In this document: piece after piece, positions 23,870-32,187 of the stretch
Layout: each line of letters starts with the position of its first letter
How positions within the stretch are numbered: the first letter of the stretch is position 1
NCBI GenBank assembly: GCA_002746255.1
Contig: NVWO01000014.1
Location: forward strand, 1 to 45,578
DNA: 45,578 nt
From: Rhodospirillaceae bacterium
GTDB taxonomy: Bacteria > Pseudomonadota > Alphaproteobacteria > GCA-2746255
Direction of reading: 5' to 3'
Translations under genes and position numbers: made by a program
The notes under the pieces: model-generated
Database searches by the model: none
What the model saw: the letters and a program-made list of their open reading frames with translations, nothing else
What the model was told of the DNA's origin: nothing

Positions 23870-24885
23870 TCTTCCACGGCCTCCCGCCGTATTTTTTGTG
23901 TGCTTCGCGTAAGAAACCAGACCGCCCCTCCCGGCAGGCTGGAGAGCAGCACGCTAAGCCCAAAGGCAATCGACAAGACAAGGGCCTCGCCAGCCGGCAC
24001 GCCGACAAGGCCAAAGGCCGCGATCATCGCACCCTCGCGCACCCCCCATCCGGCAAGGGAAATCGGCAGAACCATCAACAAAATGACCGGCGGAACCAGC
24101 ACCAGACATTCCACGACGCCAAGAGCGATCCCCATTCCCTGGGCAAGACAAAAAACGGAAAGGGCGGAAAAAACATGGATCAGGCAGGACAGACCAAGCA
24201 CGTAGGGTGCCCGCCAGGATGTCAGCAACAGCTGTCGCCCTTCCATGGCAATCCGGACCAGGGTTTTCTGAGCGCGCGCACCAAGAAACGCCAGGGGCAA
24301 CCGGTCGAACAGCAGGATTAGGGCAAAACCGGCCATCGCGACGATGGCCACGCCCATCATGGCGTCCCCCATCGCGGAAACAGGGGCGGCACTCTTTACC
24401 GCAAGCCGGGGAAGAAGAAAAATAGCCGCCACAACCAGCAGAACCAGGCCGGCAAGACCGGCAAGACGGTCGAGAACGACGCTGCGAAACGCAAGCCCCA
24501 CCGAAGCGATCACGCGATGAATTTGCCACGCACGCATGGCATCGCCGCCAATCGAAGACGGCAGCGCCTGATTGAAGATCAGGCCAATAAAAACGATGCG
24601 CAGGACCCTCTGAAAAGAAAGCGCAATCCCAATGCCGTCAAGAATTGACCGCCAACGAAGCGCCGCCAGAAAAATGCCGAGGCAAAGAAGCAGCAGGCTC
24701 GCAAAAAACCATGGCGGATCAATCGCACCAAGACGGCGAAGGGCTTCGCCCACATCATAGGTGACGGCAAGAAAGACGATCAGAAGGGTGGAAATGGCCA
24801 GTTTCAGAAAAAAGGCCCCCCAATGTCTCTCCATCGCCCCGGCAATCCGTCCGACCGCGAAGCCTCGCCATTTCCAGGCCGCCAT
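23866..24885 (-). CDS. UPF0104 / lysylphosphatidylglycerol-synthase-TM-like membrane protein
   Basis: 339 residues, about 8 hydrophobic helices. LAALRWRSIL...FIGLIFNQALPSSIGGDAMRAW is the hallmark of the LPG_synthase_TM/UPF0104 family (the FFNxxLPxxxGGDxxR-type motif), and PISLAGWGVREGAM is the second conserved block. The catalytic lysyl-transferase domain of MprF is absent, so a lipid or lipid-linked sugar translocation role is more likely. It is the first gene of the minus-strand glycan operon; ATG 24885 follows GAGGGGAAC. The adjoining GT2 domain recalls archaeal AglD, where the two domains are fused. Confidence 0.87.
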   Translation of the reverse strand: MAAWKWRGFAVGRIAGAMERHWGAFFLKLAISTLLIVFLAVTYDVGEALRRLGAIDPPWFFASLLLLCLGIFLAALRWRSILDGIGIALSFQRVLRIVFIGLIFNQALPSSIGGDAMRAWQIHRVIASVGLAFRSVVLDRLAGLAGLVLLVVAAIFLLPRLAVKSAAPVSAMGDAMMGVAIVAMAGFALILLFDRLPLAFLGARAQKTLVRIAMEGRQLLLTSWRAPYVLGLSCLIHVFSALSVFCLAQGMGIALGVVECLVLVPPVILLMVLPISLAGWGVREGAMIAAFGLVGVPAGEALVLSIAFGLSVLLSSLPGGAVWFLTRSTQKIRREAVEE

Positions 24886-25178
24886 CCGATGTTCCCCTCA
24901 ACAAGGCCATGCCCGCCACGCGGGCCGGTCCCTTGGCATAGCCTAATAGCCCATGCCTCCGGTGGGATCAAATCCGTTCCGGCCAAGGACAGCTTGCAAA
25001 GCGCAAATCCGTATCACGGTGAAATATTGGCCCCGAAATCGTTTTTACGGAAAAGGGCTCTCCCCCCACACGGCCCGATCTGTTATAGACGTCTCATCGC
25101 CTACACTGGCGCAGCCAACTTCGTAGCAACCTTGGCAATGCCTGAATTCAAGCAAAAAACCAGAGCGTCGAAACGACC
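24886..25178. other. Intergenic region between the divergent glycan operon and tkt
   Basis: 293 bases without a convincing gene. It must hold promoters for both directions. A TATAGA box at 25084-25089 could be a -10 element for tkt, but no matching -35 box is visible. No repeats or structures stand out. Confidence 0.4.
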
Positions 25179-27197
25179 GTGAACCCCAACGCCCAAAACC
25201 CCGATCCGACCCCTCAGACGGCACCGTCCCACCGGGACCTGGCCAATGCCATCCGCGTGCTGGCGATGGACGCCGTGGAAAAAGCACAATCCGGCCATCC
25301 CGGCATGCCAATGGGCATGGCGGACGTCGCAACCGTGCTGGTCCAGAATTTCCTGAAATTCGACGCCGCCGCCCCGAATTGGCCGGACCGCGATCGCTTC
25401 GTGCTTTCGGCCGGACATGGCTCGATGCTGCTGTACGCGCTTTTGCATCTTACCGGCTATGCGGACATGCCGATCGAAGAGATCGAACGCTTCCGCAAGC
25501 TTGGCGCGCGCACCCCCGGCCACCCGGAATATGGCCACACCCAAGGCATTGAAACCACAACCGGCCCCCTTGGCCAGGGCTTGGCAAACGCTGTCGGCAT
25601 GGCCCTCGCCGAACGGAACCTGGCAGCACGCTTTGGTGAAGACGTTGTTGACCACCGAACCTATGTCATCGCCGGCGATGGCTGCCTGATGGAGGGAATT
25701 AGCCATGAAGCCATCTCGCTCGCCGGGCATCTGCGTCTTCGCAAGCTGATTTTGCTCTTTGACGACAACGAAATCTCAATCGACGGGCCGACATCCCTTA
25801 CGGTTTCCGACGATCAGTTAAAGCGCTTCGAGGCAGCCGGCTGGACGACCACGCGCATTGACGGCCATGATCTCGACGCCATCTTCCAGGCGCTCGCCAA
25901 AGCGCAGACATCGGACCGGCCCTCCCTCATTGCGTGCCGGACGACCATCGGCTATGGCGCGCCGACAAAGGCCGGAACGTCTGCAACCCACGGCGCGGCC
26001 CTTGGCACCGACGAGGTCGCTGGAACGCGACAAGCCCTGGACTGGCCGCACGCGCCCTTTGTCCTGCCGGAAGCCATTCAACGCGCCTGGCGGAAAATTG
26101 GCGAACGCGGTCGCGCGGCACGCAAGGCATGGGAAGCACAACGCGACCGCATGGACGCGCCGAAGCGTCAGGAATTCACGCGCGTCCTCGACAAGCATTT
26201 GCCCCAGGGCTGGGAAGACGCGGTGGATCGCGTAAAGAAAGACTTCCTCGCCCAAATGCCGACCCTTGCCACGCGCAAGGCGTCTGAAATTGTGCTGGAA
26301 AAAGTGGCCGAAGCCCTGCCTGAACTCATCGGCGGCTCGGCTGATCTGACCGGTTCGAACAACACAAAAACGCCCCGCCAGAAACCAATCCATCGGGACG
26401 ATTACGGCGGCAATTATATTTATTACGGCGTACGCGAACACGCGATGGCGGCAGCGATGAACGGGCTTGCCCTGCATGGGGGCGTGCTTCCCTATGGCGG
26501 CACCTTTCTGGTCTTCTCGGATTACTGCCGACCGGCGATGCGGCTTTCCGCGCTGATGGAACAGGGCGTCATTTACGTCATGACCCATGATTCGATCGGC
26601 CTTGGCGAGGACGGCCCGACCCATCAGCCGGTCGAACATCTGGCCGCCTTGCGCGCAATTCCGAATTTGCATGTGTTTCGCCCGGCGGATGCCGTGGAAA
26701 CGGCAGAATGCTGGGCGCTTGCCATCGCCATGCGGAACCGGCCTTCCGTCCTTGCGCTCTCCCGCCAGGGACTGGCCTGCGTGCGCACCGATACAACGCC
26801 TGAAAATCTTTCGGCAAAAGGGGCCTACGTCCTGGTGCCTTCCAAGGGTGAGGCGAAGGTCACCCTGATCGCAACCGGCTCGGAAATTGGCATCGCCCTT
26901 GCCGCCCACAAAACGCTGGCAAAAGAAGGCGTGGCCGCCCGCGTCGTTTCGATGCCCTGCCAGGAACTTTTCGATGCGCAAGATGCCGCCTATCGCGAAG
27001 ACGTCCTTGGAACAAATACGATCCGCGTCGCCATTGAGGCCGCAATTTCCATGAGCTGGGACCGTTACCTTGGCCTGGACGGCATCTTTATCGGCATGGC
27101 CGGCTTTGGGGCTTCCGCGCCAGCCAAGGACCTGTACCCACATTTCGGGATTACCCCGGAGGCGGTCGTTGACGCCGTTCGTCAACGGCTCGCTTAA
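25179..27197 (+). CDS. tkt: Transketolase
   Basis: 672 residues, full length. It transfers two-carbon units between sugar phosphates using thiamine diphosphate (pentose phosphate and Calvin-Benson cycles). Seen: [42 protein letters not shown], the ThDP motif [50 protein letters not shown] and [14 protein letters not shown]. The start is GTG 25179; alignment of the first motif [20 protein letters not shown] with the family supports it, though the ribosome site is weak. pgk follows after 25 bases on the same strand; the gap gene often found between them in proteobacteria is absent. Confidence 0.95.
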   Translation: MNPNAQNPDPTPQTAPSHRDLANAIRVLAMDAVEKAQSGHPGMPMGMADVATVLVQNFLKFDAAAPNWPDRDRFVLSAGHGSMLLYALLHLTGYADMPIEEIERFRKLGARTPGHPEYGHTQGIETTTGPLGQGLANAVGMALAERNLAARFGEDVVDHRTYVIAGDGCLMEGISHEAISLAGHLRLRKLILLFDDNEISIDGPTSLTVSDDQLKRFEAAGWTTTRIDGHDLDAIFQALAKAQTSDRPSLIACRTTIGYGAPTKAGTSATHGAALGTDEVAGTRQALDWPHAPFVLPEAIQRAWRKIGERGRAARKAWEAQRDRMDAPKRQEFTRVLDKHLPQGWEDAVDRVKKDFLAQMPTLATRKASEIVLEKVAEALPELIGGSADLTGSNNTKTPRQKPIHRDDYGGNYIYYGVREHAMAAAMNGLALHGGVLPYGGTFLVFSDYCRPAMRLSALMEQGVIYVMTHDSIGLGEDGPTHQPVEHLAALRAIPNLHVFRPADAVETAECWALAIAMRNRPSVLALSRQGLACVRTDTTPENLSAKGAYVLVPSKGEAKVTLIATGSEIGIALAAHKTLAKEGVAARVVSMPCQELFDAQDAAYREDVLGTNTIRVAIEAAISMSWDRYLGLDGIFIGMAGFGASAPAKDLYPHFGITPEAVVDAVRQRLA

Positions 27198-27222
27198 TCG
27201 CTCTTTTACGATCCGGCACGCC

Positions 27223-28431
27223 ATGACGAAACTGACCGCCTTTCGAACGCTTGACGATCTTGACGTCAAGGGATTGCGCGTCCTGCTTCGCGTCGATTTC
27301 AACGTGCCGATGCAAAACGGCATCGTCACCAACACCCAGCGCATCACGCGCGTCCTGCCAACGATCCACACATTGTTGGAACGCGGCGCAAAGGTGATCC
27401 TGCTTTCCCATCTGGGGCGCCCAAAGGGCAAGCGGGTGGCGGCGCTTTCGCTGCGCGCGCTTCTTGGCCCACTCGAAGCGATGCTGAAGCCAAAAACGGT
27501 CGCGTTCGCCGAGGATTGCATTGGCAAGCCCGCGGCGGAAATCGTGGCCCGACTCAACGCCGGCGAGATCGCCCTTCTTGAAAATTTGCGCTTTCACGAA
27601 GGCGAGGAAAAAAATGACGACGCGTTTGCGTGCGAACTGGCGGCCCTTGGCGACCTTTACATCAACGATGCCTTTTCCTGTTCCCATCGAGCGCACGCGT
27701 CCGTCGAGAGGCTTGCAAAAAAACTTCCCGCCGCCGCCGGGCCGTTGCTTGAACAGGAACTTTCAACCCTTGAGGCAATGCTCAGAAACCCCGTCCGGCC
27801 AATCTGCGCCATCGTTGGCGGCGCAAAAGTTTCGACAAAGCTTGCGATCCTCAATCACCTTGTCTGCAAGATGGATTCGCTCGCCATCGGCGGTGCGATG
27901 GCCAACACCTTTCTGCTGGCGCAAGGGATCGAAATTGGGAAATCCCTTGCCGAACCGGACATGGTGGAAATGGCGACAGCCATCCAGAGTCGCGCAAAAA
28001 GCAGCGGGTGCCGATTGCTGCTTCCAGAAGACGCCGTTATTGCGTCCAAACTGCGCGTCGGCATTGCCACCAAAACGGTCCCGATAGCGGCTGTGCCGAA
28101 GGAAGCGATGATCCTTGACCTGGGACCAAAGACGGTGGCCCTGCTTGGCGAAACCTTGCGCGCCTCAAAAACGCTGGTCTGGAACGGGCCCCTGGGCGCG
28201 TTTGAAATCCCGCCCTTCGATGCGGGAACAACCCAGGCAGCAAAAGTCGCGGCAGCGCTTACCCGCGAAGGAAAGCTTGTTTCCGTCGGCGGCGGCGGCG
28301 ATACCATTGCCGCGCTGCACCAGGCCGGTGTCGAAAACGCGTTTTCTTACGTCTCAACTGCCGGCGGCGCTTTTCTGGACTGGCTGGGCGGCAAGGATCT
28401 GCCGGGCGTTATCGCCCTTCGATCGACGTAA
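27223..28431 (+). CDS. pgk: Phosphoglycerate kinase
   Basis: 402 residues. It interconverts 1,3-bisphosphoglycerate/ADP and 3-phosphoglycerate/ATP. Seen: RVLLRVDFNVPMQNG (substrate-binding Asp/Asn region), LLSHLGRPKGK, LLENLRFHEGEEKND, DAFSCSHRAHAS, the hinge-region VGGAKVSTKLAIL, and the C-terminal GGGDTIAAL with STAGGAFLDWLGG. The ATG at 27223 is chosen because the longer frame overlaps tkt. It probably shares a transcript with tkt. It is convergent with the histidine kinase, and both stop codons lie in one inverted repeat. Confidence 0.95.
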   Translation: MTKLTAFRTLDDLDVKGLRVLLRVDFNVPMQNGIVTNTQRITRVLPTIHTLLERGAKVILLSHLGRPKGKRVAALSLRALLGPLEAMLKPKTVAFAEDCIGKPAAEIVARLNAGEIALLENLRFHEGEEKNDDAFACELAALGDLYINDAFSCSHRAHASVERLAKKLPAAAGPLLEQELSTLEAMLRNPVRPICAIVGGAKVSTKLAILNHLVCKMDSLAIGGAMANTFLLAQGIEIGKSLAEPDMVEMATAIQSRAKSSGCRLLLPEDAVIASKLRVGIATKTVPIAAVPKEAMILDLGPKTVALLGETLRASKTLVWNGPLGAFEIPPFDAGTTQAAKVAAALTREGKLVSVGGGGDTIAALHQAGVENAFSYVSTAGGAFLDWLGGKDLPGVIALRST

Positions 28432-28457
28432 CCCCGAACGCGTTTCGGATTACGTCG
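28424..28457. terminator. Hairpin spanning both stop codons of convergent pgk and histidine kinase
   Basis: CGACGTAA (28424-28431) pairs with TTACGTCG (28450-28457), and inside it CCGAA (28434-28438) pairs with TTCGG (28444-28448). Each outer arm ends in the TAA stop of its own gene. There is no T run, so it is not a canonical intrinsic terminator, but it could stop or stabilise transcripts from both sides. Confidence 0.45.
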
Positions 28458-30441
28458 CGTTCGCCGGTGATGGCGAAAAATCCTGGGTTTCGAGACGTTC
28501 CGGCGGAAACCACACCGCCACCTTTGTTCCCTGATCCGGAACGCTGGAAAGGGAAAGCGTGCCGCCGTGAAGCTCTACAAGCTTCTTCGTAAGCGGCAAC
28601 CCCAGGCCAGTTCCGGGATAGCGGCGACCGATGGCACTATCGATCTGCCCGAAAGGGGCCAATGCCGTGGCAATGTCCTCTGCCGCAATACCGATACCGG
28701 TGTCCGTAACATCGATGCGCAGGCCCCCATTCGGGCATCGCGCAATGTCAACATCAATGCGCCCGCCTTCCGGCGTAAATTTAATGGCATTTGCCAGCAG
28801 GTTCAGCAGAATCTGTTTTAGCTTCGTTGCGTCACCACGGAAGCGTGGAAGCCCCGGCGCAATCCGGCAGGCAAGCCTGACATCCCCATCCACGGCCTTT
28901 TGACGCACAACCCGAAGGGCCGCTTCTGTCGTCTGACAAAGGTCAATCAACTGCTCTTCAAGATCCAGCCCACCGGCTTCAGCCTTCGAAACATCAAGAA
29001 TGGTATTGATGATTCCAAGAAGGTGGCGACCGCTTTCAAGAATATCCCCGGCATAATTACGATAGCTGTCACTGCCAAGCGGGCCCATCAATTCACGATG
29101 CATCACCTCGGAAAAACCAATCACCGCGTTTAAAGGCGTGCGCAATTCGTGACTCATATTGGCAAGGAATTCCGATTTTGCCAGGCTGGCCGCTTCGGCA
29201 GCATCTTTTGCGGATTGCAAATTTGCCTCACGTTCCTTCAGGCCGGTAATATCGGAAAAGAACCCAATCCAACCGCCATCCGTGATGCGCTGAAGCGTAA
29301 AATTCACCCAGACGCCGCCACGCAATTCCAATTCGAGAGAACCCGATTCCCGGCGAAGCTGGCGCAGGCGGCCAATAAACCAGGCCGGGTCCTGTTCCGG
29401 CACGACAATGCGGTCCGACTCAACGTTCACGCGCAGGATATCTTCAAGCGTAGTATCCGATTCGGAAAGCGCCGTCTCCTCCAAGAAATTCTGGCGAAAC
29501 CGCGAATTGCAAAGAACAAGTTTTTCCGCATCATCGAAAATAACAAACGCATCCTGGATGCTTTCGATGGCTTCAACGAGATGCATTCTCGACTTGATCG
29601 CCCGGGACCAAGCCAGCGTTTCATTCGTCACGTCTTCCGCGGTCCCGCGATAACCGCAAAACTTCCCATTTTCATCATCGAAAATAGGAAGGCCACTTAA
29701 ACGGAAGGTCCGCACCCCGCCTTCAGGAAGGGGCACCTCATAAAGTTCTTCCCGGAAGGGCGAGCGCATGTCCGGGCCCGGCCGGTCGATGCTTTCGCCA
29801 ACCGATTGAAACCGTCCGAACGTGAAAAGGCTCTGCCCCTCAAGCTCACGCGGCAACACACCAACCAGGTCGAAGATACGCGACGAAGCGTACGTGAAAT
29901 TAAAATGTGCGTCCGTTTCCCACAGCCAGTCCGACACAAGCCGGGCGAGATCTTCGAAACGTTTACGCTCTGCCGCTACTTGCTTGCGAAGGCTGACGCC
30001 ATAGCCCAAATTTTGCACGCTGCCTGCGACGGCCACAAGCGTTCCATCGGAGTCGTGGACCGGAAAATGGCGCGAATGGAAGGTTTCGTTATGCGCCCCG
30101 CGGCGAAGCGAAAAGCTGTGATGAAAAGCCTGTGCGTCCCGTCGCACAGCATCCACAATTTCCTGGAGCGAAAACGGCGGCGCGGTCGTTGTGCCGTCAT
30201 CCGAAACCTGGCACAACGCATCGAAGGCTTCATTCGTATAAAGAAGCTGGCCGTCAAGATCAGCCATGTAGACGGGATATGCGGATTCCAGAAAATCCGC
30301 CCCCATCTGCACCTGAAGGCTCTCAAGCGCCTGCGAAGACCCCGGTTCTTCCGGGGCCGGATCGACGGATCGAAGATGCGAAGGGTTTGCTTCTTTACGT
30401 TGCAAGGTTCCGAAATGCCCCCATAAGGCGATGCCCGGCAA
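28450..30441 (-). CDS. Soluble PAS-domain sensor histidine kinase
   Basis: 663 residues and no membrane helix, so a cytoplasmic sensor. Three PAS-like units (about 50-150, 165-285 and 290-400), each with VAVAGSVQNLG-, RGTAEDVT- or FFSDITGLKE-type ends, precede HisKA with phospho-accepting His431 (NMSHELRTPLNAVIGF). The ATPase domain has N551 (LLANAIKFTP), DTGIG (580-584) and GTGLGL (610-615). No receiver domain is attached and no response regulator is nearby. The first codon is uncertain: TTG 30441 gives the longest frame, and ATG 30306 (MGADFLES) would keep all domains. The DUF2336 gene lies 33 bases upstream, suggesting co-transcription. Confidence 0.9.
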   Translation of the reverse strand: MPGIALWGHFGTLQRKEANPSHLRSVDPAPEEPGSSQALESLQVQMGADFLESAYPVYMADLDGQLLYTNEAFDALCQVSDDGTTTAPPFSLQEIVDAVRRDAQAFHHSFSLRRGAHNETFHSRHFPVHDSDGTLVAVAGSVQNLGYGVSLRKQVAAERKRFEDLARLVSDWLWETDAHFNFTYASSRIFDLVGVLPRELEGQSLFTFGRFQSVGESIDRPGPDMRSPFREELYEVPLPEGGVRTFRLSGLPIFDDENGKFCGYRGTAEDVTNETLAWSRAIKSRMHLVEAIESIQDAFVIFDDAEKLVLCNSRFRQNFLEETALSESDTTLEDILRVNVESDRIVVPEQDPAWFIGRLRQLRRESGSLELELRGGVWVNFTLQRITDGGWIGFFSDITGLKEREANLQSAKDAAEAASLAKSEFLANMSHELRTPLNAVIGFSEVMHRELMGPLGSDSYRNYAGDILESGRHLLGIINTILDVSKAEAGGLDLEEQLIDLCQTTEAALRVVRQKAVDGDVRLACRIAPGLPRFRGDATKLKQILLNLLANAIKFTPEGGRIDVDIARCPNGGLRIDVTDTGIGIAAEDIATALAPFGQIDSAIGRRYPGTGLGLPLTKKLVELHGGTLSLSSVPDQGTKVAVWFPPERLETQDFSPSPANAT

Positions 30442-30474
30442 AGCACCCCTTAAAACACGAAGGCCACCTTGCGG

Positions 30475-31620
30475 TTATTTTTCTTCAGGGTCGTCCTTGC
30501 CCCGATCAAGCCGCTTTATAGCATAAAGATATTCGGGGTCACGGCGCCATTGTTTTGCAACGGTAGCCGCCGCTTCGGAGTCAATGCGCTCGTAAAAGGC
30601 AAGAACCCGTGAAAGTTCCCCCGGGTCTATCCCGTTTTCCGAGGCGCGCGCCTTGCGACTCAGCAGAAAAATCGAGGCAAAACTCTGCTTGGGAAGGTTT
30701 TTTGCCTTGCAGGCAATGGCCATGCCTTCGCCGCCCGGTTCGAACAGAAGGCGGCGCACAAGCTTGCCGGAAAGCTCGGTATATTTCGCAAAAAGCGCCG
30801 CGAAGAGGGAAATTTCGCCCTGACGCAGGACGCGGATCAGCAATTCGGGCGTGACATTGATGTCTTTTGCAAGACGTTCGGCTGAATCCGGTTTCTTTAC
30901 CGCCTTCGGCACGACACCGTCTTCAGCCGCCATGATATCCTTGACCGATGCCTCGATCTGATCGTCAAGCGCGGCAACATCAATATCAAAATTGGTGGCA
31001 ATTTCTTTTCGAAGCGCCGCCGATACCCACCAATACATTTTTTCGGCAAGTTCCGGGCCCAGATCCGGCCGCCGAATAAGCGGCTCGCAATAGACGTTTT
31101 CTTTTTTCGATTGATCGACAAGATATTCCCGCGTGCCTTTGGAAATTTTGGCGTCCACATTTTCAAGAAGCGTCTTGATTACATCGACGTTGCCGGCTTC
31201 AACAAGCGCGTCGGAAACAATTTCGCTGACATTATTTCGCATGGCGATGGCAAGTTGATGCTCCATCGCCCGATGTTGAATAACTTCGATAAGATCGATG
31301 TCGTGAAGAATTTCGCTTTTCAGAAGAACGGGTCTGGCAACTTCGGTCTCGTCATTGGCAAGCATCAAAATCAATTCACGCGGCGCATTTGGCAAAACCG
31401 CCATCCGCTCGGAAAGATGACGACGGACGACCATTTCCACTTCGCGGACCAGCTGATTGAGGATATCCGTCATGAGCGCGTGCTCGCGCTCGCTGATCGT
31501 GCTGGCCTCGTTGGTAAAGAGGTCGCTCACCGTGTTGATCAGACGTTTTCTTCCGGCGTCGGATTTGTCACGCGCCAGATTGAGCAATTGCTCAATCTCT
31601 TTGTTTCCCATCTTCTTCAT
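30475..31620 (-). CDS. DUF2336 domain protein
   Basis: 381 residues, largely alpha-helical. Features: MKKMGNKEIEQLLNLARDKSDAGRKRL, LMLANDETEVARPVLLKSEILHDIDLIEVIQHRAMEHQLAIA (a HEAT-like repeat pattern of paired helices) and the C-terminal RVLAFYERIDSE. This matches the DUF2336 family, common in alphaproteobacteria and often beside signalling genes; the biochemical role is not established. The start is ATG 31620 or 31611; upstream in-frame codons to 31701 look non-coding. It lies immediately upstream of the PAS histidine kinase, so a shared signalling role is a reasonable inference. Confidence 0.85.
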   Translation of the reverse strand: MKKMGNKEIEQLLNLARDKSDAGRKRLINTVSDLFTNEASTISEREHALMTDILNQLVREVEMVVRRHLSERMAVLPNAPRELILMLANDETEVARPVLLKSEILHDIDLIEVIQHRAMEHQLAIAMRNNVSEIVSDALVEAGNVDVIKTLLENVDAKISKGTREYLVDQSKKENVYCEPLIRRPDLGPELAEKMYWWVSAALRKEIATNFDIDVAALDDQIEASVKDIMAAEDGVVPKAVKKPDSAERLAKDINVTPELLIRVLRQGEISLFAALFAKYTELSGKLVRRLLFEPGGEGMAIACKAKNLPKQSFASIFLLSRKARASENGIDPGELSRVLAFYERIDSEAAATVAKQWRRDPEYLYAIKRLDRGKDDPEEK

Positions 31621-31756
31621 CCCAGTCCCACACGAACAAACCCCGGTGCCATTATGAGCCGAATTGCCCGATGCGTCCGCCCCCTCTTCGGCTGCACACA
31701 CGCTCTATGACGGCATGCACTTGTCACGTCAGTCCGACACCCTAACCGAAGGATGG

Positions 31757-31797
31757 TTGCCCATTCCTTACCTGGTTCTTAAAAAAATTATGGGCAA
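31757..31797. promoter_or_regulatory. 8-bp inverted repeat TTGCCCAT/ATGGGCAA
   Basis: TTGCCCAT (31757-31764) and its exact reverse complement ATGGGCAA (31790-31797) are separated by 25 AT-rich bases that could hold a promoter -10 region. It may be a two-half-site operator between divergent genes. The regulator is unknown. Confidence 0.3.
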
Positions 31798-31872
31798 TGG
31801 GAAAAAGGCCAGCGAAGGCGAATGAAGAGAACCGCGCAAGGCACGCGCCTTAACGCTTTTTAAAGAGACAGC

Positions 31873-31920
31873 GCCTAGCCTGACGGTCTTTCACGATATG
31901 CACAATCCACGAGGCTAGGC
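31873..31920 (+). promoter_or_regulatory. Leader hairpin that could sequester a ribosome-binding site
   Basis: GCCTAGCCT (31873-31881) pairs perfectly with AGGCTAGGC (31912-31920) across a 30-base loop. The right arm includes the only Shine-Dalgarno-like sequence (GAGG at 31911-31914) before the ATG at 31924. Folding would hide it, so translation of the small gene could be conditional. Not a riboswitch class I recognise. Confidence 0.4.
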
Positions 31921-31923
31921 AGG

Positions 31924-32175
31924 ATGAACGTTACGCCGATCCCGGCGCTTCTTCAGGCCCTCTCTCCACAGCCAACGCCCCAAAACCCGCAGGCGGCACC
32001 CGCCGCGCTGGCGGCACAGCAGGTGTTGGCGGCCCGCAAGGCGGGCGCGGTCCCACGGGAAGCTCAGGCATCCGCTCCGCCCCAGCCCCCAAAAGCCCTT
32101 TTCGACCCAAAAAAATCCGCAGAGGCCTATGCGCGCGACCTGCCACGCGGCAGTCTTCTCGATCTCGTCGTCTAA
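31924..32175 (+). CDS. Small Ala/Pro/Gln-rich protein of unknown function
   Basis: 83 residues: a low-complexity Ala/Pro/Gln-rich body and a more ordered end (KKSAEAYARDLPRGSLLDLVV). No signal peptide or membrane helix. It probably behaves as a disordered protein with a short C-terminal recognition motif. Supported as a gene by its defined leader and the sharp transition to a conserved-looking C-terminus; still uncertain. Convergent with ftsY, leaving 12 bases between them. Confidence 0.55.
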   Translation: MNVTPIPALLQALSPQPTPQNPQAAPAALAAQQVLAARKAGAVPREAQASAPPQPPKALFDPKKSAEAYARDLPRGSLLDLVV

Positions 32176-32187
32176 AAAGCGGCCCGG

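Larger units (their letters stand above)
31621..31923. other. Intergenic region between the DUF2336 gene and the small Ala/Pro-rich gene
   Basis: 303 bases without a supported gene. It holds an inverted repeat (31757-31797) and a leader hairpin (31873-31920), listed separately. An A run and AT-rich patch at 31779-31790 may be part of a promoter. Nothing else stands out. Confidence 0.5.

Noticed and set aside
25818-27557. 579-codon minus-strand open frame over tkt and pgk
   Set aside because: Opposite two confidently identified enzymes; no domain or ribosome site; typical antisense frame in GC-rich coding DNA.
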